Assembly: GCA_001593875.1 (NCBI GenBank)
Contig: LUCA01000015.1
Span: 1 to 11,445 of the forward strand
From: Candidatus Bathyarchaeota archaeon B23
Lineage (GTDB): Archaea > Thermoproteota > Bathyarchaeia > TCS64 > B23
Length of the DNA stretch: 11,445 nucleotides
Reading direction: 5' to 3'
The notes under the pieces are model-generated. The model did not search any database and had not been told where the DNA came from. It worked only from the letters and a program-made list of their open reading frames with translations. Position numbers and translations under genes: made by a program. Each line of letters starts with the position of its first letter. The stretch's first letter is position 1. This document shows, in pieces, positions 5,967 through 11,445 of the stretch.

Positions 5967-6001
5967 GGTATAAATAGGGTGAGGCTAAGAAGGTTTTTAA
6001 C
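5967..6001. promoter_or_regulatory. Overlapping divergent promoters with crossed TATA boxes
   Basis: TATAAATA at 5969-5976 on the plus strand is a near-ideal archaeal TATA box. It predicts a start near 5998, 28 bases before ATG 6026, with GGGGTG at 6013-6018 in the leader. TTTTTAA at 5994-6000 reads TTAAAAAC on the minus strand and predicts a start near 5970, a few bases before GTG 5964. The two promoters therefore overlap, and each box lies inside the other promoter, so they may compete or share control. Confidence 0.55.
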
Positions 6002-6025
6002 CCTCCATCTAGGGGTGTCGATGGG

Positions 6026-6220
6026 ATGAGTGAGAGGGGGAGACGCCCTGAGTGCTATGGAATGTATGGCCTAGGGGAGGAGTGTGAGAGCTGCCCCTGG
6101 CGACGGGGGTGTAGGGAGGCGACGGAGAAGATCGTGGCGGCGGCCACGAGGAAGGGGACCCACGTGAGGGTGGTGGGGAAGTATAAGGAGAGGAAGTTCA
6201 AGCCTAGGCGTATCCCCTAA
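6026..6220 (+). CDS. Small four-cysteine protein, 64 residues (function unknown)
   Basis: A 64-residue soluble protein with a single cysteine cluster in the N-terminal half: Cys10-Tyr-Gly, then Cys20, Cys23 and Cys29 (ECESCPWRRGC). The pattern C-[FY]-G...C-x2-C-x5-C is one I associate with short metal-binding motifs in small archaeal, bacterial and phage proteins; it probably holds a zinc ion or an iron-sulfur cluster. The C-terminal half is strongly basic (KYKERKFKPRR), which suggests nucleic-acid contact (inference). A TATA box at 5969-5976 and a GGGGTG ribosome site precede the ATG. An ATG at 6021 opens only a two-codon frame. The TAA overlaps the rad50 stop on the other strand, so the two genes are convergent without a gap. 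Confidence 0.77.
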   Translation: MSERGRRPECYGMYGLGEECESCPWRRGCREATEKIVAAATRKGTHVRVVGKYKERKFKPRRIP

Positions 6221-8277
6221 TCCTCTTGATATATCCTCGACTCCCCCTGGATCCTCCTCACCCTTATGATGTTGACGCCCTCCTCCTCGCCGTAGCCGTG
6301 GTGGGTCACGAGGAGTATCTGCCCTATCTCCCTCCCGCTTCGGGCGATGTACTCCAACAGCTGCGGTATGTTCTCCGAGTCCACGGCGTCCGTGGGCTCG
6401 TCGAGGACTAGGAGGTGGGGGAAGCCCATCACCCTCAGGAGGGCTAGGCGCTCGGAGAGGGCGAAGAGGCTCTCATGGCCGCCGCCGGCCCTCCAGGCGG
6501 GGATCATCCTCTCAGCCCCTAGGGGCCTGACCTCCAGGATGTAGGTCTCCCGGTCTATGTGGCAGCCAGCGTAGACCTGTTGATCCGTCAGCCTCTGGAA
6601 GTATTTGTAGGTCAGCCACTCCAATCGGCGTAGAACCCGGTCTCGGAGCTCCTTCTCATATCTCCCGTAGCGTTCTACGATGCGCTCTAACACCGATATC
6701 TTCGCCTCATACTCCCTCACCCTATTGAGCCGAGCCACCGCCTCCTCCAGCGTCCTCTTCGCCTCCCCTAGGCGGCGCTCCACCTCCAGCCGCCGCCTCT
6801 CTCCCTCCTCCATCAGGGCTTCTAGGGATCTCGCCTCAGCCTCAGCCCTCGAGGACTCCTCCCTCAGCCCCTTCAGATGCTCCTCGACGCCCCTCCTCGC
6901 CTCCTCGAGGGTGGTGAAGGCTCGGCTCAGGGTCTCCCCGGCCCTATGCCTGACGGCCTCCCCCCTCGCCTCCAGCTCTGCCTCCAGCTGCTTACCCCTC
7001 TCGAAGAGGTTCCTCACGGCCTTCCTCAGCTCCTCTATACGTCGCAGCTGCTCCACGAACCTCGAAAGAGCCCTCTCCACCTCCAGGCGTCGCTCCCTCG
7101 CCGACCTCAGCTGACCCTGAGTCGCCTTGATTTCAGCCTCCAGGTCGCTGAGGCGGAGCTGCTTCTCCTCCAGCTCACGCCTCCAAGTCTCTATGTCGCT
7201 CTCCAGGAGCTGGTAGTCGATGACCTGTCCACACTTCGGACACCGGGTGAGGCCGCTCTCCTTCAGCTGTAGGTGGTCCTCGATCTGATGTCTCAACGTC
7301 GCTATCTCGCCGTCGAGGCGTCTACGCTCGGCCATCAACTCCTCCTCCAACGTCCTCTGGAGGCGTCCCTCCAGCTCGGCCATCTCCCTCCGCCTCTCCT
7401 GGAGCTCCGCCAGCCGCCTCTCGGGCTGTTCGCCGATCTCCTTGTAGAGGCTGACCAGCTCCTCCTCCCTATCCCGGCGTCTCCCCCTCAACACCTCCAG
7501 CTCCGTCTCGGCCTCCCTCAGCCGATCGAACTCGGCCTGGAGGTCTTCAGCCACCCTCAGCCGCTCCTCCACGGCCCTAAGCCTCGCCCTCGCCTCCTTC
7601 AGCCCCTCCTCCAGCTCCCGTCTCCGCTCCGACAGCCCCTTCAGCTCCCCCTCGGCCTCCTCGATGGCCTTCTCCGCAGCCCTTATGCGCTCCTCTATGG
7701 CTCCCCTCTCGGCTAAGCCTCCCCGCTCTTCGAGCCTCCTCCTCACCTCCCTGAGCTGCTCCCTGATCTCGGCCGGCGTCGTCAGCCCCAGGATGGCGTC
7801 CATCCTCACCCTCCGGGGGTTGAGGAGGTCGACGAACTCCTTCTGCCTGGCGTAGACCACGTTGAAGAAGGTCCGCTTGCCGATGCCCAGCAGCTCCCTC
7901 ATCCGCCGTTGAACCTCCCTCTCCTTGGTGTAGGGCCTCTCCTCGCCCTCCACCTCCAGCTTCAGCAGCGTCGTCTGGAACTCCTCGCCTCCACGGCGAC
8001 TTGGGATGAGCATCCCCTCCCTGGTGACCCTCACCCCCTGCCCTGTCAGAGGGCTCTTGAGGCGTAGGGAGACGTGGAGCTTACCCCCCCTCAGCGGTAT
8101 CAGGTCTCGCTTGTTGACGCCGGGCACCTCTCCGAAGAGGGCGAAGAGGATGGCCTCCAGCAGCGTCGTCTTCCCCGAGGCGTTCCGCCCCGAGATCTTG
8201 TTGACGCCGGGCTTGAACCTCACCGTCTGCCGGCTGCCGTAGCACTTGAAGTTCTCCAGGGCGAGCTCCTCGATCAT
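6217..8277 (-). CDS. rad50: DNA double-strand break repair ATPase Rad50
   Basis: A 686-residue ABC/SMC-type ATPase that clamps DNA and controls the Mre11 nuclease. Visible elements in order: Walker A GRNASGKT (residues 30-37), Q-loop YARQKEF (142-148), first coiled coil about 165-340, zinc hook CPKC (346-349), returning coiled coil about 355-545, the signature region, Walker B LLVLDEP (622-628) with D-loop DAVD, and the H-loop VTHH (657-660). Two things are odd. The protein is short for the family (archaeal Rad50 is often 850-1000 residues), because each coiled-coil arm is only about 175-190 residues. The ABC signature, usually LSGGER, reads AGGGHE (597-602), with Gly in place of the conserved Ser. 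ATG 8277 overlaps the mre11 stop as ATGA, so the partners are translationally coupled. It is the last gene of the repair operon. Confidence 0.95.
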   Translation of the reverse strand: MIEELALENFKCYGSRQTVRFKPGVNKISGRNASGKTTLLEAILFALFGEVPGVNKRDLIPLRGGKLHVSLRLKSPLTGQGVRVTREGMLIPSRRGGEEFQTTLLKLEVEGEERPYTKEREVQRRMRELLGIGKRTFFNVVYARQKEFVDLLNPRRVRMDAILGLTTPAEIREQLREVRRRLEERGGLAERGAIEERIRAAEKAIEEAEGELKGLSERRRELEEGLKEARARLRAVEERLRVAEDLQAEFDRLREAETELEVLRGRRRDREEELVSLYKEIGEQPERRLAELQERRREMAELEGRLQRTLEEELMAERRRLDGEIATLRHQIEDHLQLKESGLTRCPKCGQVIDYQLLESDIETWRRELEEKQLRLSDLEAEIKATQGQLRSARERRLEVERALSRFVEQLRRIEELRKAVRNLFERGKQLEAELEARGEAVRHRAGETLSRAFTTLEEARRGVEEHLKGLREESSRAEAEARSLEALMEEGERRRLEVERRLGEAKRTLEEAVARLNRVREYEAKISVLERIVERYGRYEKELRDRVLRRLEWLTYKYFQRLTDQQVYAGCHIDRETYILEVRPLGAERMIPAWRAGGGHESLFALSERLALLRVMGFPHLLVLDEPTDAVDSENIPQLLEYIARSGREIGQILLVTHHGYGEEEGVNIIRVRRIQGESRIYQED

Positions 8278-9521
8278 GGCTGCTCGCCCCTGAAGCTGCG
8301 GCCCTCAAACCTCTTCAGCCACTCCTCTATGAGGGGCCTCCTCCTGCTGGGCGTCAGCAGCCCCGTCTCGACGCTCGCCTCCTCCTCCAGGGATTCCCTC
8401 ACCCGCTCATGCATCTCCCCGATCTCCTCGGCGAAGGGGCCGAAGTCCTGGAAGAACTCCTCCACGGCCACCTCCTCCCCGCCGGGCGGAGGCATAAAAG
8501 GAGGCATCTCCAACCCCATGGTCTCCACATCCACCCAGAGGAGGAGGGGCTCCTCCTCCCTGATGCGATCCACCTCCTCGAGATCGACGTCGCTGGGCAG
8601 CCCCTCGGAGAGGGGCCCCGTCACAGGAACCCTGAGGTAGCCGGGCTTCTTCAGCCTCCTCAACTCCTCCACGAAGCCCTCCACGGCCTCGAGGATGCGT
8701 TGGGCATACCACTCCGGCGGCCTCCGCCTGTCGGAGGCGACGGGGATACGCCTCATCACGTGCATCGGCTCTATGGGGATCCACTTGAAGCTGGGCTCCG
8801 AGGCCTCGGCGTCCTCGACGATGTAGAAGCCCTTCTCGGGCTTCTCGCCGAAGTCGTACATCTCCAGGGAGCCCGGGGTGAGCAGCCATCCGCCGTTCGG
8901 CAGCCTCCTGGGCCTATGCCGTTCATGGTGGTGGCCTGCGAAGACGTAGCGGGGATCGACCTCCGCCAGGTCGTCGATGGTGAGCGACGGGCTGTAGAGT
9001 GGGACCTCCTGGTAGCCCTGGATGAAGGTGTGGAGCATCAAGACCCTTAGGCCCTCAGCCCCCTCGAAGGCCGGCCTCACCAGCTTCTCATAGGCCTTGG
9101 AGACGTTCTCGTAGTAGCCCAGGCCCACGACGTGGAGCCTCCCGTCGTCGTAGACCAGGTGCTCCTCGTCGAAGACGTGGAGATACTTGGCCAGTGGATG
9201 CCTGATGTAGTCGAGGGTATCCGATAGGGGGCGGCCGTCGTGGTTCCCCCTGACGACGAGGATCTTGGGCTCATAGCCATGTCGCTCAAGGGTCTCCGTC
9301 GCCAGGCGGTAGAGCTCGTCGTGGACGAATTGAACCAAGTGAGGCCTCAGGGTTCGACGCTCGAAGAGGTCTCCGCAGATGAAGATGTAGTCGACGCCGA
9401 TGTCTAGGATGGCGTCGACGGCCTTCCTGAAGGCCTCCGTGAAGGCCTTACGTCGATGCTCGGCGATGGCTAGGGGTATGGACCGCCCTATGTGGGCGTC
9501 AGCCAAGACGGCGAACCTCAT
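8274..9521 (-). CDS. mre11: DNA double-strand break repair nuclease Mre11
   Basis: A 415-residue Mn-dependent exo/endonuclease that forms the Mre11-Rad50 complex. The calcineurin-like metallophosphoesterase motifs are intact: DAHIG (residues 8-12), GDLF (50-53), GNHD (92-95), LHT (163-165) and GHHHERH (196-202), followed by the LLTPGSLE capping strand (213-220). The C-terminal 110 residues contain a Pro-rich linker and amphipathic helices (roughly 360-410) that would serve as the Rad50-binding region. Length is normal for archaea. The ATG at 9521 follows the herA stop by 12 bases, with GGGTGGGAGG as the ribosome binding site. All catalytic residues appear present, so an active nuclease is expected. 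Confidence 0.96.
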   Translation of the reverse strand: MRFAVLADAHIGRSIPLAIAEHRRKAFTEAFRKAVDAILDIGVDYIFICGDLFERRTLRPHLVQFVHDELYRLATETLERHGYEPKILVVRGNHDGRPLSDTLDYIRHPLAKYLHVFDEEHLVYDDGRLHVVGLGYYENVSKAYEKLVRPAFEGAEGLRVLMLHTFIQGYQEVPLYSPSLTIDDLAEVDPRYVFAGHHHERHRPRRLPNGGWLLTPGSLEMYDFGEKPEKGFYIVEDAEASEPSFKWIPIEPMHVMRRIPVASDRRRPPEWYAQRILEAVEGFVEELRRLKKPGYLRVPVTGPLSEGLPSDVDLEEVDRIREEEPLLLWVDVETMGLEMPPFMPPPGGEEVAVEEFFQDFGPFAEEIGEMHERVRESLEEEASVETGLLTPSRRRPLIEEWLKRFEGRSFRGEQP

Positions 9522-9533
9522 GGCCTCCCACCC

Positions 9534-11108
9534 CTAATAGAGGGCTTCATCCTCCTCATCCTCCTCCGCCTCCCTTAGGGCCTCCCTGAGGAGGCTGTAG
9601 ACGTCGGGGGTTCTCCCCCCATGCCTCGTCTCCCGCTCCATGGTCTTGATCATCACCGGTATGGGGACGAAGGGGCCCACCAGGACGGCCTCCCCCTGCT
9701 CCAGGGCTGGGAGGTCGTTGAGGAGGTCCTCGGAGAAGGCTTCGCTCGCCGCCTGGATGGTCCTCTGATCCTGGGGGTTGATGACCCTGAAGATGGCGAG
9801 GTTTCCGCAGTTGCTGAGGATGTCTGGGTCCAACCTCCTGGGCCGCTGGCTGATGACGGTGAGGAAGAGGCCGAACTTGGAGCCCTCGGCGGCTATTCTG
9901 GCGATGATGTCCCTGCTGAATCTGCTGCCCCGCTCCGGGGGGGCCGCAAACCTGTGGGCCTCCTCGATGAAGATGAAGAGGGGGTGCCTCGCCCAGGGTT
10001 GCCGTCGATACTTGGCCTCGAAGACCCTGCGGAGGATGACGCCGACGAGGACGTCCTGAACATAGTCCGGCAGGCCGCTGAGATAGATATCTGAGAGGCG
10101 TCGAGGCTTGAAGAAGGCCTTGACTTCGACGTCGCCGTAGGTGAAGATGCCCTCCCTCCTCAGGTCCTCCAATCTCTCAATCACCCCCTCTATCCTCTCC
10201 CCCTCAGCCCCCCTCGCCTCCTCCATCCTCCGCTCCAAGCGCTCTAGGACCTCGTCGAGGGTGTATTGGGGGTGCTCCCCCCTCACCTCCTCGAGGACTC
10301 TCCTGAGGAGGAATCTCTGACGAGGTCCCTCTACGCGGGTTAGGGCGCAGAGCTCCCTGAAGCCTATGGAGGAGGCACTCAGCCTCAAGGGCTTCACGTG
10401 GGGCGCCTCGAAGCGCTCGGCGGCCTCTGGTCTGTAGACGGCGACCTTGTCGTGGAAGAACTCGTGGAGTCTCCCCTCCGGGTCCAGGACCATGTCGGCG
10501 TAGTCTCCGTGGACGTCTATCGCCAGGATGGAGGCCCCCCTCCTCAGGAGCTCCTCCATGATGCGCCCTGCGAGGTAGCTCTTCCCGTATCGGGTCATGG
10601 CTAAGATGGCCATATGCCTGTGGAGCTCCCTCCCCGAGATGGGGACGATGATGTTCTCCCTGTGGAGGAGGTGGCCCACCTTGAGCGGTATCTCCCCCTC
10701 GGGGAGGGTGAAGAAGGTCCTCAGCAGCTCATCTGAGGCCCTGTAGACCGGCGTCCCGGGCATAGGGGGTGACCTGGGTCTGCGAATCTCCCTCCTCCCA
10801 TAGGCCTCGTCGATGTAGCCCAACACCTTCGCCGTGGCGTAGACCTGCAGCAGGTCGGGCTTCAGCCCCAGCTCCCGCTGCTTCCAGGCGGCTTCGGGGG
10901 TGGTCCTCCTGTCGTAGAAGGGGTGGCTGGAGATGAGGCGCTTCACCTGGCCTAGAACCCTGATCCCCCGCCTTGAGCCGTCGGGGAGCTGCTCCTCCAC
11001 CTCCAGCTCCACATATTCATAGTTCACAGGCCTGTAGTCGGGGTCGGAGATGTTGAAGTCGAAGTGCGTGGGATCCGCCTGGCCGATGACGTAGCCGTAC
11101 TCCCTCAA
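9534..11108 (-). CDS. herA: HerA-type DNA translocase/helicase
   Basis: A 524-residue hexameric ATPase that moves along double-stranded DNA and works with the NurA nuclease in end resection. An N-terminal HAS-barrel region (about residues 5-160) is followed by Walker A AMTRYGKS (170-177), IDVHGDY (197-203, a conserved HerA strand), Walker B LFIFIEEAH (377-385) and the sensor SQRPRRLDP (420-428). Length agrees with archaeal HerA. The Walker A has Arg-Tyr where many members carry Gly-Ser, but it still fits [AG]xxxxGK[ST]. A charged insert (about 285-320) and an acidic C-terminal tail (EEDEEDE) are present. The start is TTG at 11108, overlapping the nurA stop as TTGA. No nearer ATG retains the HAS-barrel; purine-rich stretches (GGAGGAGGG, then GAGG) lie upstream. 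Confidence 0.94.
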   Translation of the reverse strand: MREYGYVIGQADPTHFDFNISDPDYRPVNYEYVELEVEEQLPDGSRRGIRVLGQVKRLISSHPFYDRRTTPEAAWKQRELGLKPDLLQVYATAKVLGYIDEAYGRREIRRPRSPPMPGTPVYRASDELLRTFFTLPEGEIPLKVGHLLHRENIIVPISGRELHRHMAILAMTRYGKSYLAGRIMEELLRRGASILAIDVHGDYADMVLDPEGRLHEFFHDKVAVYRPEAAERFEAPHVKPLRLSASSIGFRELCALTRVEGPRQRFLLRRVLEEVRGEHPQYTLDEVLERLERRMEEARGAEGERIEGVIERLEDLRREGIFTYGDVEVKAFFKPRRLSDIYLSGLPDYVQDVLVGVILRRVFEAKYRRQPWARHPLFIFIEEAHRFAAPPERGSRFSRDIIARIAAEGSKFGLFLTVISQRPRRLDPDILSNCGNLAIFRVINPQDQRTIQAASEAFSEDLLNDLPALEQGEAVLVGPFVPIPVMIKTMERETRHGGRTPDVYSLLREALREAEEDEEDEALY

Positions 11109-11445
11109 CGCCTCAGCACCCTCCTCCGGCTGAGGAAGCTCAGCCCCGCCTCCTCCAGCCTACTGATTATGAGGGGCTCATACCTCGACTCATAGAGGTT
11201 TCTATCAAACCTGGCGATGAGGTCGGCCTGATGGAGGGGGAGGTTGTACTCCACCTCGTTGCAGAACCAGTAGGCGAGGTGGTTTAGCAGCTCCTCCAGG
11301 GGTGAGAGGGGGCAGTCCTCCTCCACGAAGCCGTCGGCCCCATAGGTCTCCCAGGGCTCCGGGTGGCCGATGAGGGAAGCGAGGACGTCGACCCTCAGGG
11401 GCCTGGCTTCGGGCTGAGGCCTGAAGTAGGTGGAGGCCACCCCAG
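11105..11445 (-). CDS. nurA: NurA nuclease, C-terminal fragment (5' end outside the window)
   Basis: Only the last 113 or so residues are in the window; the reading frame stays open through base 11445. The fragment contains TYFRPQPEARPLRVDV (a strand pair before the final helix), a helical block with LNHLAYWFCNEVEYNLPLHQADLIA, and a basic C-terminus. This resembles the C-terminal part of NurA, a 5'-3' exonuclease/endonuclease, where a Pro-leading helix after a Tyr-rich stretch precedes the end. The catalytic aspartates lie upstream and cannot be checked. A GTG at 11440 is in frame but is probably internal. The assignment rests mainly on its place in front of herA, overlapping it by four bases, as in the archaeal nurA-herA-mre11-rad50 arrangement. 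Confidence 0.78.
   Translation of the reverse strand, partial: GVASTYFRPQPEARPLRVDVLASLIGHPEPWETYGADGFVEEDCPLSPLEELLNHLAYWFCNEVEYNLPLHQADLIARFDRNLYESRYEPLIISRLEEAGLSFLSRRRVLRR

Noticed and set aside
6021..6029. Two-codon upstream frame ATG-GGA-TGA before the four-cysteine gene
   Set aside because: A minimal frame overlapping the true start by chance is common; nothing supports a regulatory role.
6680..7855. Plus-strand Ser/Leu/Arg-rich open frames opposite rad50
   Set aside because: They are mirror images of the Glu/Arg-rich Rad50 coiled coil and have no ribosome site or family features.
6217..8277. Frequent CCTCC/GGAGG words that look like repeats
   Set aside because: They come from Glu and Arg codons in GC-rich minus-strand genes, with irregular spacing and no repeat-spacer structure; no CRISPR array is present.

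Overview
The window looks like a chromosomal segment of a GC-rich archaeon, probably thermophilic. The informational genes are archaeal types: translation factor aIF1A, RIO1 kinase, an aDim2/Pno1-like KH protein, topoisomerase VI subunit B, and the NurA-HerA-Mre11-Rad50 end-processing set. The proteins are rich in Glu and Arg. Several genes start with TTG or GTG behind purine-rich ribosome binding sites, and TATA-like boxes lie about 25-30 bases upstream of expected transcript starts. I cannot fix the phylum. Almost everything is on the minus strand, so the genes are best read from high to low coordinates. No tRNA, rRNA, CRISPR array, transposase or phage gene is visible, and no stretch over 300 bases lacks a gene.

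Read that way, the window opens with a DNA-repair operon (11445 to 6217): the C-terminal end of nurA, then herA, mre11 and rad50, joined by 4-base overlaps or a 12-base gap. It encodes the resection machine: the Mre11-Rad50 complex, the HerA translocase and the NurA nuclease. Its last stop codon overlaps tail-to-tail with the stop of a plus-strand gene for a 64-residue four-cysteine protein. That gene is divergent from a ten-cysteine DUF3795 protein. Next comes a plus-strand 29-residue microprotein with three Cys-Cys pairs, which was found by reading the sequence. These three form a small cysteine-rich island (5411-6220).

A tightly overlapping three-gene operon follows (5318 to 2931): an aminoglycoside-phosphotransferase-fold kinase, an APS-kinase-like P-loop kinase and an inositol-monophosphatase-family phosphatase. 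Its substrate is unknown. After it come a monocistronic sfsA homologue and then an aIF1A - RIO1 - KH - top6B operon that runs off the low-coordinate edge. The RIO1 reading frame is broken by a frameshift near position 1499, although both halves are well conserved.

The points most worth a second look are the Cys-Cys microprotein and its cysteine-rich neighbours, the kinase-kinase-phosphatase operon, the RIO1 frameshift (sequencing error, real lesion or recoding), and the Rad50 with a short coiled coil and an altered ABC signature motif.
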